Shown here piece by piece: positions 44,998 through 54,115 of a stretch of DNA of 64,000 bases. Made by a program: the position numbers and the translations under genes. Origin of the DNA: Pedobacter sp. PF22-3 (GTDB lineage Bacteria; Bacteroidota; Bacteroidia; Sphingobacteriales; Sphingobacteriaceae). The number at the start of each line of letters is the position of its first letter. Position 1 is the first letter of the stretch. Where the stretch lies: positions 124,001-188,000 of the forward strand of contig NZ_JAPIVP010000005.1 in NCBI RefSeq assembly GCF_026239555.1, given 5' to 3'. Below the pieces are notes generated by a model that saw only the letters and a program-made list of their open reading frames with translations, made no database searches and was not told where the DNA came from.

Positions 44998-46503
44998 ATG
45001 AAACAATTACTTATTTCTGCACTGATGTTGTTCATTTTTACTGCTTCTTTCGGCCAAAAATTTAACTGGAACAAAAACCTGGTGATTGCACACCGTGGTG
45101 CGTGGAAGAAAAATAATTTTCCTCAAAACTCCATCGCTTCACTAAACGAAGCGGTAAAACTGGGTTGTTATGGTTCGGAATTCGACGTATGGATGACAGC
45201 AGATCACGTTTTGGTGATTAACCACGATCCAGAATTTCAGGGTTTAACAATTGAGAAGGTAAATTACGCGGATCTTTTAACCAAAACCATGACCAATGGT
45301 GAAAAGATCCCCACGTTAGAAGCTTATTTATTGGCAGGTAAAAAACAGAAAACCACGAAGCTGATTTTGGAAATAAAACCCTCATTAACTAGCAAGGAAC
45401 GTGGCATAGAGGTAACTGACAAATGTGTAGAAATGGTTCAGAAATTAAAAGTAACTGACTGGGTTGAATACATCAGTTTTGATTATGACTATTGCAAACG
45501 CATTTTAACTTTATTGCCAAATGCAAAAGTTGCTTATTTAAAAGGAGAAGTTAGTGCTGAGCAAATGAAAGCAGATAAATTGACGGGTGTTGATTACCAT
45601 TACAGTGTTTACCAGAAAGATAACTGGATTGAAAATGCACAAAAACTAGGTTTAACCGTAAATGCATGGACGGTAAATGCAGTACCCGAAATGCAATGGC
45701 TTTTGGCCCACAAGGTTGATTATATTACCACTAATGAACCTGAACTGCTTTTAGAAGAGATTAAAAAAACACCGGTTGCACAGGGATGGAAACTAAAATG
45801 GGCAGATGAATTTGACAATTCCGGATTGCCATTAACCAAAAACTGGGGCTATGATGTAGGTGGTAGAGGTTGGGGAAATAATGAGTTGCAATATTATACC
45901 GATGCCGATAGTGCAAATGCGATCGTTAAAAAAGGAAACCTGAATATTATTGCGCTAAAAGCGGAGAAGGAAAACAGGCATTATACATCAGCCAGGTTGG
46001 TAACCAAAGATAAATTTGATTTCAAATACGGGAGAGTAGAAGTAAGGGCGATGCTACCGAAAGGCAGAGGCTTGTGGCCTGCAATATGGGCACTTCCTAC
46101 CGATTCAAAATATGGTGGTTGGCCAAAAAGTGGCGAAATTGATATTATGGAACATGTAGGATATGATCCCGACAGTGTTCATGGAACAGTGCATACCGAA
46201 AAATTCAATCATGTGATTCATACGCAGGTAGGTAAGGCTTTGAAAGTTAATAATCCTTATACAGAATACCATATTTATGCAATAGAGTGGTTTTCTGATC
46301 ATATAGACTTCTTTATCGACGATCAAAAATACCTCGCTTTCAAAAATACCAAAAAGGGATCTGGCGATTGGCCATTTGATCAAAACTTCCACATCATTTT
46401 AAATTTAGCGGTAGGTGGCAATTGGGGCGGAAAAAAAGGAGTAGATGATGCTATTTTCCCGGCAACGATGAAAGTTGATTATGTAAGGGTATTTCAGAAG
46501 TGA
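44998..46503 (+). CDS. Secreted GDPD-GH16 fusion enzyme
   Basis: A 501-residue exported protein with two catalytic domains. A signal peptide covers residues 1-19. Residues 25-258 are a glycerophosphodiester phosphodiesterase: HRG at 32-34, metal ligands Glu61 and Asp63 in GSEFDVWM, His76 in NHD, Glu125 in LILEIKPS. The usual PENT is PQNS. Residues 265-501 are a GH16 beta-glucanase, with the catalytic GEIDIMEH at 379-386 and GRVEVRAMLPKGRGLWPAIW. Both sites look intact. It could strip glycerophosphate from, and cut, a substituted beta-glucan. I chose ATG 44998 over a TTG at 44980 because it opens the signal peptide. Confidence 0.92.
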   Translation: MKQLLISALMLFIFTASFGQKFNWNKNLVIAHRGAWKKNNFPQNSIASLNEAVKLGCYGSEFDVWMTADHVLVINHDPEFQGLTIEKVNYADLLTKTMTNGEKIPTLEAYLLAGKKQKTTKLILEIKPSLTSKERGIEVTDKCVEMVQKLKVTDWVEYISFDYDYCKRILTLLPNAKVAYLKGEVSAEQMKADKLTGVDYHYSVYQKDNWIENAQKLGLTVNAWTVNAVPEMQWLLAHKVDYITTNEPELLLEEIKKTPVAQGWKLKWADEFDNSGLPLTKNWGYDVGGRGWGNNELQYYTDADSANAIVKKGNLNIIALKAEKENRHYTSARLVTKDKFDFKYGRVEVRAMLPKGRGLWPAIWALPTDSKYGGWPKSGEIDIMEHVGYDPDSVHGTVHTEKFNHVIHTQVGKALKVNNPYTEYHIYAIEWFSDHIDFFIDDQKYLAFKNTKKGSGDWPFDQNFHIILNLAVGGNWGGKKGVDDAIFPATMKVDYVRVFQK

Positions 46504-46732
46504 TGAAAGATGGATAAGGGAAGATGGGATTATAGATCAATAGGTCATTTTAAAGGTTTATTGTAGAAATCGGTTAAATGAGAATTGCAAACTTCCAATT
46601 GAAAACTGGAAAATATTTTATTGCTGGCATATTTCACTTAGACTAAAGACTTCAGACTAAAATTTAACTGTCAACTGGAAAATGTTAACTGAAAACTACA
46701 AATGCAGTAGCTAAGCTATATGTTAAAATTTT

Positions 46733-49102
46733 ATGGACTCACGTAGAGAATTTTTAAAAAAAGCAGCCTTATTTACGGGAACTACTGGCATAGCCAACAC
46801 TTTGCCCAGTTCGGTACTAAAAGCTATGGCCATTAATCCCGAACCTGGCAGTACATTTTATGATGCCGAACACATTGTTTTTCTGATGCAGGAAAACCGG
46901 TCTTTTGATCATATGTTCGGTAAAATGAAAGGTGTACGCGGATTTAACGATCCACATCCACACATTCAGCCTGATGGCAACAAAGTTTGGCTGCAAAAGG
47001 ATGGGCAGGGCTATACGTATGCTCCGTTTCATGTTGATATTAACAAAACAAAAATTACCTGGCAAGGTGGTTTACCACACTCGTGGAATGATCAGGTAGC
47101 TGCGCGCAATGGCGGTCGTTACGATAAATGGTTACCCGTTAAAACCCCTATGACATTGGCTTACTATGACCGGAATGATATTCCTTTCTATTATGCCATG
47201 GCAGATGCTTTTACAATCTGTGATCAACATTTTTGCTCATCGTTAACCGGAACAACACCCAACAGACTGTTCTTTTTTACTGGGACCGTTCGCGGAGAAA
47301 AAAGTGCAAACCGGATTGCCGTAGTTAATAATGATCAGGCAGAATCGCAAAATAATGTATTTGTAGACTGGCCAACCTTTCAGGAAACGCTAGAAGATAA
47401 TGGCATTGATTGGCGCATTTACCAAAACGAACTGTGGACTTCAAAACTCCCAGAGGGTGAAATAGATGATTGGTTGGGGAATTATGGTGATAATCCTGTG
47501 GAATATATTAGCAGGCACAACGTTAAATTATCGGCTTATTTTAGAAAAAATGGCGATAACACGGTTAAACCAGCTTTAACTGCAAAAGAGGTTCAGGAGA
47601 AGTATGATAAATTATCGCAAAGGGAAAAGAATTTGATCGATAAAGCCTTTACCACCAATATTTCTCAAAAAGATTACTTAGACCTCGAACCCCTCACGTT
47701 TAAAAACGATCAAGGCCAGTCCGAAACTATAAATGTTCCAAAAGGAGATATTTTTCATCAGTTCAGAAAGGATGTAGACAGCGGAAAATTACCAACTGTT
47801 TCCTGGTTGGTTGCCCCTCAACGTTTTTCCGATCATACCAGTTCACCTTTGTACGGAACATGGTATGTAAGCGAAGCACTGGATATCTTAACCAAAAACC
47901 CTGAAGTATGGAAGAAAACAATTTTTGTTTTAACCTATGATGAAAATGACGGATATTTTGATCACCAGCCACCTTTTATAGTTCCCAATCCTGATGACCC
48001 GAGTAGTGGAAAAACTTCTGAAGGCATAAATTATGCTACTGATTTTGAAGCAAGAAAAGGAAGTCCGATAGGTTTGGGTTACCGTGTTCCGTTGATTATT
48101 GCCTCACCGTGGAGCAAAGGTGGTTTTGTAAATTCGCAGGTATTTGACCATACCTCATCATTAATGTTTATGGAGAAGTGGCTGGCAAAAAAGACGGGCA
48201 AAACCATAAAAAGTAATAACATTAGCGATTGGCGAAGGAATATCTGCGGTGATTTAACCTCTGTGTTTAGGCCATACAATGGAGAAGAAATCAAATCTCC
48301 TGAGCCCTTAAAACGCGATGTTGTGGTGGCTAATATTGGTAATGCAAAAAACAAACCCGCACAGGTTGGTCCTACTGCATTGAATAAAACCGAAGTGGCC
48401 AAAATCAATAAATATGAATCTTTCTCAAGTGAAACATCGAGCCATGCGCCTAAGCAGGAAAATGGCACCAAACAGGCCTGTGCATTGCCTTATCATTTAA
48501 CGGTTGATGCAAATTTGGTTAATCATGAAATTGCACTTACTTTCCAATCGGTAAAGACCTTGTTTGGTAGCAAGATTGAAACTGTTGGCGCACCTTTTAA
48601 TATGAATACCATTGCGAAATTTAAAGGTGTTGTGGGCAAAACATGGGCCTATGCTGTAAAAGCAGGCGATATAGTACAGGATAGCATTAAACTGGATGAT
48701 TTTGATAATGAAGTTTACGATCTTACAGTAAGCGGCCCGAATGGATTTTATAGAAATTTTGTAGGCAGCAAAAAAAATCCTTCCATTGTTGTAAAAGCAT
48801 ACCCAGAGCAAGGTGGTTTGGTAAGCAAAAAGCTTACAGGTAAGCTGGTTTTCGCTTTTGAGAACACAGGTACCAACTTAGTTACGCTTCAAATTTTAGA
48901 TAACAAATATAAATCAGGAAGTAAAACAATAAGTATTAGGCCAAAATCAGGTGCAAATGTTTCATTTAACTTGGCTAAAAATGCAAATTGGTACGATTTC
49001 AGTATTGTGCAGCCTGGTAATACCACATTTAAACACCGCTATGCAGGTAAAATAGAAACAGGAGAAATTACCCAAAGCGATCCATATATGGGTAATGTGT
49101 AA
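46733..49102 (+). CDS. plcN: Phosphocholine-specific phospholipase C, Tat-exported
   Basis: A 789-residue acid-phosphatase-superfamily phospholipase C of the PlcH/PlcN type. The Tat signal SRREFLKKAA is at residues 3-12. The catalytic domain (about 45-530) has IVFLMQENRSFDHMFG, with the nucleophile and metal ligands of this family, and later TYDENDGYFDHQPP and DHTSSLMFMEKW. Two DUF756 beta domains follow (about 595-690 and 700-785). It cleaves phosphatidylcholine or sphingomyelin to phosphocholine. It is 229 bp downstream of the GDPD-GH16 gene; the gap has only low-complexity AACTG-type sequence. Confidence 0.93.
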   Translation: MDSRREFLKKAALFTGTTGIANTLPSSVLKAMAINPEPGSTFYDAEHIVFLMQENRSFDHMFGKMKGVRGFNDPHPHIQPDGNKVWLQKDGQGYTYAPFHVDINKTKITWQGGLPHSWNDQVAARNGGRYDKWLPVKTPMTLAYYDRNDIPFYYAMADAFTICDQHFCSSLTGTTPNRLFFFTGTVRGEKSANRIAVVNNDQAESQNNVFVDWPTFQETLEDNGIDWRIYQNELWTSKLPEGEIDDWLGNYGDNPVEYISRHNVKLSAYFRKNGDNTVKPALTAKEVQEKYDKLSQREKNLIDKAFTTNISQKDYLDLEPLTFKNDQGQSETINVPKGDIFHQFRKDVDSGKLPTVSWLVAPQRFSDHTSSPLYGTWYVSEALDILTKNPEVWKKTIFVLTYDENDGYFDHQPPFIVPNPDDPSSGKTSEGINYATDFEARKGSPIGLGYRVPLIIASPWSKGGFVNSQVFDHTSSLMFMEKWLAKKTGKTIKSNNISDWRRNICGDLTSVFRPYNGEEIKSPEPLKRDVVVANIGNAKNKPAQVGPTALNKTEVAKINKYESFSSETSSHAPKQENGTKQACALPYHLTVDANLVNHEIALTFQSVKTLFGSKIETVGAPFNMNTIAKFKGVVGKTWAYAVKAGDIVQDSIKLDDFDNEVYDLTVSGPNGFYRNFVGSKKNPSIVVKAYPEQGGLVSKKLTGKLVFAFENTGTNLVTLQILDNKYKSGSKTISIRPKSGANVSFNLAKNANWYDFSIVQPGNTTFKHRYAGKIETGEITQSDPYMGNV

Positions 49103-49269
49103 TAAATGCCGTTCAAAAAGAGGGGAGCTTTTAAAAGAAATTAGGTTTATTTGGTATTACACATTCCGTAAATTCTCGATATATCCGAAGCTGTAACTTT
49201 ACTCATTATTCCCTTAAATGAGAAATAATATTTTTGAGTGTGGGGGAGGTAAAAAACGATTTAAACAAA

Positions 49270-49293
49270 AAGTCCCGACAATAGCCGGGACTT
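49270..49293 (-). terminator. Rho-independent terminator of the DUF2911 gene
   Basis: AAGTCCCG and CGGGACTT pair around an 8-base loop; on the minus strand the stem is followed by TTTTTG. Confidence 0.85.
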
Positions 49294-49313
49294 GTATTTT
49301 TATTAATTTTGAC

Positions 49314-49883
49314 TTAAAAAGTAATTGGTAATTCCACCTGAGTTCTGTCCCAGCCGATAACCAGATTAGCTCCACTATTAATTTCTGTAAAGGTTAAAGA
49401 GAAATATTCGATCGGTTTAGATAAGGTTTTTACCGGAACATTTACACGAACCACATCTTTAGCCTGATTGTAGGTAAAAGCGCCCCATTTATCTGTTTCG
49501 CTATTTACAATAATTGTCCAGGTATCTTTATCAGGAATGGCAAACAGGCTATAGGTACCTGCTTTAATTTTCTTGCCACCAATGTTTACTTTTTTGAAGA
49601 AACGAACTTCTGTACTTTCGTTGGCTCCAAAACGCCAAACCTTGCCATATTGCTCTAAAACACCAAAAATATCGCGACCTTTTTTCTGTGGACGCGAGTA
49701 AACAATTTTTATAACCGGTCTTGTTGGGTCTCCGGCCTTTGCCTTTGGCGCATTAAGCGGAAAATAAACAATATCTGCAGGACTTGGATCTGCAGCAGGA
49801 AATTTTGCTTCAGTAGTAGCACCTTGTTGTGCCTTGGCACTAAAGCAAAAAAGAGCGAAAACAACAATGAAGATATTTTTCAT
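49314..49883 (-). CDS. DUF2911 exported protein
   Basis: A 189-residue protein with a signal peptide (about 1-18, ending FSAKAQ). One DUF2911 domain follows: KIVYSRPQKKGRDIFGVLEQYGKVWRFGANE, then IKAGTYSLFAIPDKDTWTIIVN. The family is common in Bacteroidota, beta-rich and likely periplasmic, with no known role. It is a single gene with its own terminator. Confidence 0.88.
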   Translation of the reverse strand: MKNIFIVVFALFCFSAKAQQGATTEAKFPAADPSPADIVYFPLNAPKAKAGDPTRPVIKIVYSRPQKKGRDIFGVLEQYGKVWRFGANESTEVRFFKKVNIGGKKIKAGTYSLFAIPDKDTWTIIVNSETDKWGAFTYNQAKDVVRVNVPVKTLSKPIEYFSLTFTEINSGANLVIGWDRTQVELPITF

Positions 49884-50015
49884 TTGTAGGTTTTTGTTTT
49901 CAGTTGCGGTGAGCGATCACGATTTTAATTTGTTCTTAAAAATCATCATAATCTCATTCGCTGCGAATTATTGGAAATCCTAAAAAAGGATAGGGTTGAA
50001 TAAAAGGCTAAAGAA

Positions 50016-50201
50016 CTAGTACTTTCTTCCTTTTACGATAGCGTTTAAAAATAAGCCTGCTGTTAACAAACCTAAAACACCACCTAATAAGGCAAAAATA
50101 TAGTTTTGTGTAATAATTGCTCCGGTTAGCACTCCGAAGAATAAACCTAACGCATAATATAACCAGTTGAAATTATTGCTGCTGTTCTCTTGTACACTCA
50201 T
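50016..50201 (-). CDS. Small two-helix membrane protein
   Basis: A 61-residue protein with two hydrophobic segments (about 13-31 and 34-54) separated by a short turn, a charged N-terminus and a basic KGRKY end. Length, clean topology and position in an otherwise empty gap support a real gene. I do not recognise the family. Confidence 0.6.
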   Translation of the reverse strand: MSVQENSSNNFNWLYYALGLFFGVLTGAIITQNYIFALLGGVLGLLTAGLFLNAIVKGRKY

Positions 50202-50393
50202 GTTTTCTGTTATTTGGAGGCAAAGTTAATATTTATTTTAAATTTTAATTTGTCAATATGTCCAAATTTTAATTAATTATCAATTCCAGCACATCTGTGG
50301 TAAATAGCGATCCTGTAAGTGGTCATCACCCTGATCTGATGGCTATCGGGTTTATGACAGAATCCATTAACACGGCCGTCATTCCCGCGCAGG

Positions 50394-50886
50394 CCTATCG
50401 TGTGGACACATTTTTTTTAAGAATGTTTTGGGCAGCATGCTAGCTGACCTTAATAAACCACAGTCTTTACCGAAGGACGCCGTCAATCCCAAGTGGCGGG
50501 AGAATCAAAAAAACAGGTGCACAATGGCCCAAATAGCATTGCCAAACCTGAAACGCAGTGGTTTTGTGTTCATTAGCGTTGAATTCAAAATTTAATATAA
50601 ATTGAACACAAAACGAAGTGCCACTGTTTTTTTGATGAGCGTGGGCGGTGAGAAGCCACATTGCTGGATTGACAAAGCGCTTGGGGTACTTTTGCGCTCC
50701 AAAGTACCATGCCCCGCGGCAAAGAGCGGAAAAAATTAACATTTGTCCCCAAAACTATGCTTCTTAAGGAATGAGGACCAGTTAATGGCGGGAAAGATGC
50801 TGAAATAAATTCAGCATGACGATCGCCTTAGGAATATGTGCTATAAAAAACAAATGCAGCTAATAGAAATGTGTCCAAACGATAGG
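50394..50886. mobile_element. 493-bp miniature inverted-repeat element (MITE-like)
   Basis: The ends are 20-bp terminal inverted repeats: left CCTATCGTGTGGACACATTT and right, as reverse complement, CCTATCGTTTGGACACATTT, one mismatch. A 6-bp duplication CGCAGG flanks it and the interrupted REP is intact on either side. The inside has no transposase. It holds a hairpin GTTTTGTGTTCA / TGAACACAAAAC (50561-50614), a GC-rich block and its own half REP (50796-50821). It is presumably mobilised by a transposase elsewhere; I cannot name the IS family. Confidence 0.85.
50796..50821. repeat. Half REP inside the mobile element
   Basis: GATGCTGAAATAAATTCAGC followed by ATGACG is the right half of the 34120-type REP, carried within the MITE. 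Confidence 0.7.
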
Positions 50887-51071
50887 CGCAGGCGGGAATC
50901 TTAAAGCACTTGCATTACGATTCCCAATCGAGTTGGGAATGACGATCTCGTGCAGCCTGCCAGAATTACGAAGATCATATCTAGTAAAAGAGCTTATTTC
51001 GTTCCCTAGGGCGGTTATTTTATTTAAAAATTAAAGTTTTATCAAGAGAATGTAAAATAAGTAGGTAGGCA

Positions 51072-51104
51072 TTTGGAAGTTAATCAATCGTTTGATTAAT
51101 TTTG
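51072..51104 (+). promoter_or_regulatory. Promoter of the efflux operon (TTTG-N21-TAATTTTG)
   Basis: TTTG at 51072-51075 and TAATTTTG at 51097-51104 are spaced 21 bases apart, a fit to the Bacteroidota promoter. The operator palindrome lies between them, and the ATG is 15 bases downstream. Confidence 0.75.
51080..51099. promoter_or_regulatory. TetR-type operator TTAATCAATCGTTTGATTAA
   Basis: Perfect 8-bp arms TTAATCAA and TTGATTAA surround TCGT. It sits between the -33 and -7 boxes, overlapping the latter by 3 bases, directly before a TetR-family gene. Autorepression relieved by ligand is the natural reading. Confidence 0.82.
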
Positions 51105-51119
51105 TGTCGTTAAAAAGAA

Positions 51120-51746
51120 ATGAAAACAGAAAAAGTAGATAAAAGACAGGCCATACTCGATGCCGCTGAAAAGCTGTTTTGCGAGACGGGGTACGAAGGT
51201 ACTTCCACCCGCCAGATTGCTAAGGAATCTGGAGCGAACATGGCGATGATAAATTATTATTTCGGTTCTAAAGAAGGGGTTTTTGTGGAGATTATGAACG
51301 AGCGTATTGCTGGTTTTACTTCTCAGTTAAAAATCATCAATGAAGATAAGATTTCGGCATTAGAAAAATTGCACAGGGTTATAGAGGGCTATGTAAATAG
51401 GATATTGGATAACACCGCATTTCATAAAATGATGCACAGAGAATTGTCTTTAACCCAAAGGCCAGAAATGTACGACAAGATTAAAGATGCCATGAGCCAC
51501 AACATGCAGATTATCGATCGGATTATCACAGATGGGATTGAAGATGGCAGCTTTAACAAGGTAGATGTACGGATGGTAATCGGTACCATTATGGGCACTA
51601 TAACCAATATTGTTATTTCCCCCCATAAGGTAATGTCATGTTCAAACTTCGACCTGAACAACCCGAAAGACAAAAAAATTATTAAAGACAGGGCGGTTGC
51701 CCACTTACAAGATCTAACAAAAGTTTATTTAACAACAAAAAGATGA
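51120..51746 (+). CDS. TetR/AcrR-family repressor
   Basis: A 208-residue regulator. The N-terminal helix-turn-helix (about residues 13-55) has the family sequence RQAILDAAEKLFCETGYEGT then MINYYFGSKEGVF. The C-terminal ligand-binding part is helical and unassigned. It probably represses its own operon through the 20-bp palindrome at 51080-51099. It overlaps the downstream TolC gene by 4 bases (ATGA), so regulator and pump are co-translated. Confidence 0.93.
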   Translation: MKTEKVDKRQAILDAAEKLFCETGYEGTSTRQIAKESGANMAMINYYFGSKEGVFVEIMNERIAGFTSQLKIINEDKISALEKLHRVIEGYVNRILDNTAFHKMMHRELSLTQRPEMYDKIKDAMSHNMQIIDRIITDGIEDGSFNKVDVRMVIGTIMGTITNIVISPHKVMSCSNFDLNNPKDKKIIKDRAVAHLQDLTKVYLTTKR

Positions 51747-53062
51747 TACCCAAATCGATTAGATTAATGCTTCTGGCATCATTAATTCCGGCAGCTTTAT
51801 TTGCACAGAGCTCGAAAGAATTAAATATCAACCAGGCAATAGAACTTGGCATAGCCAACAGTAAAAACTTAAAACTTTCTCAGAACAAAATTGATCAGGC
51901 TGTTGCAAAGCTGGAGGTAGTTAAAGACAATGCTTTACCAACCGGAAATGCAAGTTTTATATACAACCACGCTGAAATCCCTACCACTACTTTTACTTTA
52001 CCAGGTAGCGAATCTTCTCTTCGCCTGCCTAAAAGAGCCGATGCTTTTGTCGGAACTGCTGCAGTACAGGAACTTGTTTACGGTGGTGGTAAATTGAAAT
52101 ATGCAAAAGAATCGACCAAATTATTGGCAGAGGTTGCACGTTTGGATGCCGATAAGAGTAAGGAAGAGATCACCTACGCAGTTATCAATACCTACTATTC
52201 TTTATATAAGGTTTTACAGAGTAGAAAAGTGGTTGATCAGAATTTAGAATCGATCGCTGCTCAGATTAAACAGGCACAACGTTTCTTCGAACAGGGCATT
52301 GTAACCAAAAACGATGTACTGCGTTTCCAATTGCAACAGGCAAACGTGACGTTAACCCAAATGGACATCGAGAGCAACCGCAAAGTAATCAACTATAATT
52401 TAGATATTCTTTTAGGTTTACCAGAAGATACCGAAGTTAAAATTGTTGACCCAACCTTAGGCTTAAAAACACCGGGTTCGTTAAATGAATACATTGGTCA
52501 GGCTTTCGCTAACCGCCAGGAATTGAAACAACTTGATATTCAGAACAAAGTGGCCGATTTTAACATCAAAACCATTAAGGCAAATACTTTACCTACCGTT
52601 GGAGTTGGCGCAAACCTCTATTACATTAATCCAAGCGGCAAATTTATTCCACCAACAAACCAATATTTAATGCCGGTTACATTAGGTGCTACAGTTTCAT
52701 GGAATTTCGGAAACCTTTGGACTAATAAAAACAAAGTAAGCCAGGCAAAAATTGAACAGAGCGAAATTACCCTTCAGAAAGATATTTTATCTGATCAGGT
52801 AAAAACCGACATCAATAAAAACTTTCAAAATTACCAGGTAGCGATGAACAAAATCCAGGTTTTGGAAACTTCAATTGCACAGGCTACTGAGAACGATAAG
52901 TTATTGGCATCGAAATATAAAAACAATGTGGCTTCGGTTACCGACCGCATCGATGCAGAAACTTTATTATACCAGGCAAAAATAAACTTAGAGATAGCGA
53001 AGGCAGATGCAGGTTTAGCTTACTATACACTATTAAAATCAACAGGAAAAATAACGCAATAA
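51743..53062 (+). CDS. TolC-family outer membrane efflux protein
   Basis: A 439-residue outer-membrane channel with a signal peptide (about 1-20, ending ALFAQS). Two OEP repeats of long amphipathic helices follow: LNINQAIELGIANSKNLKLS (about 25-45) and the second half from about residue 230 (SLNEYIGQAFANRQELKQLD). It would form the outer channel of a tripartite pump with the next two genes. It is co-translated with the TetR gene and 8 bp before the HlyD gene. Confidence 0.94.
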   Translation: MIPKSIRLMLLASLIPAALFAQSSKELNINQAIELGIANSKNLKLSQNKIDQAVAKLEVVKDNALPTGNASFIYNHAEIPTTTFTLPGSESSLRLPKRADAFVGTAAVQELVYGGGKLKYAKESTKLLAEVARLDADKSKEEITYAVINTYYSLYKVLQSRKVVDQNLESIAAQIKQAQRFFEQGIVTKNDVLRFQLQQANVTLTQMDIESNRKVINYNLDILLGLPEDTEVKIVDPTLGLKTPGSLNEYIGQAFANRQELKQLDIQNKVADFNIKTIKANTLPTVGVGANLYYINPSGKFIPPTNQYLMPVTLGATVSWNFGNLWTNKNKVSQAKIEQSEITLQKDILSDQVKTDINKNFQNYQVAMNKIQVLETSIAQATENDKLLASKYKNNVASVTDRIDAETLLYQAKINLEIAKADAGLAYYTLLKSTGKITQ

Positions 53063-53070
53063 ATACAGAA

Positions 53071-54108
53071 ATGACAACTGAAAAGAAAAAAAAGAACATA
53101 GTAGTACCCATCATTTTAGGTGTTTTACTAGTAATAGGAGTAATCTTCGGGATTATCGAATGGAATTATTATAGCAAACACGTAGATACGGATGATGCGC
53201 AGATTGATGGCGATATCAGTCCTGTTGTTGCCCGAGTTGGCGGTTATGTTAAGGATATTAATTTTGAAGAAAATACACATGTAACCGAAGGACAGGTTTT
53301 GGTTAAACTTGATGACAACGATTACAAAGTGAAATTAGAGCAAGCACAATCTGGCCAAAAAGGGGCGAGTGCAGGTGTAGGAGTGGCGCAATCGCAAATT
53401 ATCGCAACTCAGGCAAATACCAGTACTGCAAAAGCGAACGTAGCTGCGGCAAGGGTTAAATTAAACCTGGCCAATAAGGATTACGAACGTTATGCAAACC
53501 TTGTAAAAGACGGATCGATTACCCAACAAGCTTTCGATCAGGCTAAAGCCACAAAAGAATCTGCGCAGGCAGCTTACCAGGCAGCAGTGGATCAATACAA
53601 TGCTGCGGTTAAACAAGTGGGGACCACACAATCGCAATTGGCAGTAAGCAGCAACGTAATCAGCCAACGTCAGAGTGATATCGATTTTGCAAAACTTCAG
53701 TTATCCTATACTGATATCAAAGCACCGGCTACAGGTATTGTTTCTAAAAAGAATGTTCAAAAAGGACAATTGGTTCAGGCAGGTCAATCTTTATTCTCTG
53801 TAGTGAACGACGGAAGTATTTATGTAACCGCAAACTTTAAAGAAACCCAATTAGAAAAAATTAAAGAGGGTTCTAAAGTAGAGATTGAAGTAGATGCTTA
53901 TCCTGATCAAAAAATTGAGGGCGAAGTATATAACTTTTCACCGATTACAGGTGCAAAAGGATCTTTATTGCCTCCAGATAACGCTACCGGTAACTTCGTC
54001 AAAGTTGTGCAACGTGTTCCGGTAAAAATCAAAATCCATCCATCAAAAGAACTGTTGGCTAAATTACGTCCAGGAATGAGCGTTAAAGCTTCAGTTTCTA
54101 CTAAATAA
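53071..54108 (+). CDS. HlyD/EmrA-family membrane fusion protein
   Basis: A 345-residue periplasmic adaptor. One membrane helix (about 8-28) anchors it. A split biotinyl-lipoyl domain follows (DAQIDGDISPVVARVGGYV and IKAPATGIVSKKNVQKGQLV), flanking a long Ala/Gln-rich coiled-coil hairpin (about 85-195). A beta-barrel domain ends the protein. The single TM and DTDDAQIDG start are EmrA-like, matching an EmrB-type exporter as the next gene. Confidence 0.94.
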   Translation: MTTEKKKKNIVVPIILGVLLVIGVIFGIIEWNYYSKHVDTDDAQIDGDISPVVARVGGYVKDINFEENTHVTEGQVLVKLDDNDYKVKLEQAQSGQKGASAGVGVAQSQIIATQANTSTAKANVAAARVKLNLANKDYERYANLVKDGSITQQAFDQAKATKESAQAAYQAAVDQYNAAVKQVGTTQSQLAVSSNVISQRQSDIDFAKLQLSYTDIKAPATGIVSKKNVQKGQLVQAGQSLFSVVNDGSIYVTANFKETQLEKIKEGSKVEIEVDAYPDQKIEGEVYNFSPITGAKGSLLPPDNATGNFVKVVQRVPVKIKIHPSKELLAKLRPGMSVKASVSTK

Positions 54109-54115
54109 TATTAAA

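Larger units (their letters stand above)
50377..50944. repeat. Composite REP split by a mobile element
   Basis: Left part CGTCATTCCCGCGCAGG (50377-50393) and right part 50887-50944 (CGCAGGCGGGAATC...TTGGGAATGACG) rejoin into the same composite REP as at 9011-9093 read on the other strand. CGCAGG (50388-50393 and 50887-50892) is the duplicated target. Confidence 0.85.

Noticed and set aside
46504..46732. Tandem-like AACTG/GACTAAAG pieces before the phospholipase gene
   Set aside because: They are short and degenerate; no period or array could be defined.
50467..50742. 91-codon open frame on the minus strand
   Set aside because: It lies inside the miniature mobile element and spans its hairpin; composition is repeat-like and there is no domain or promoter.
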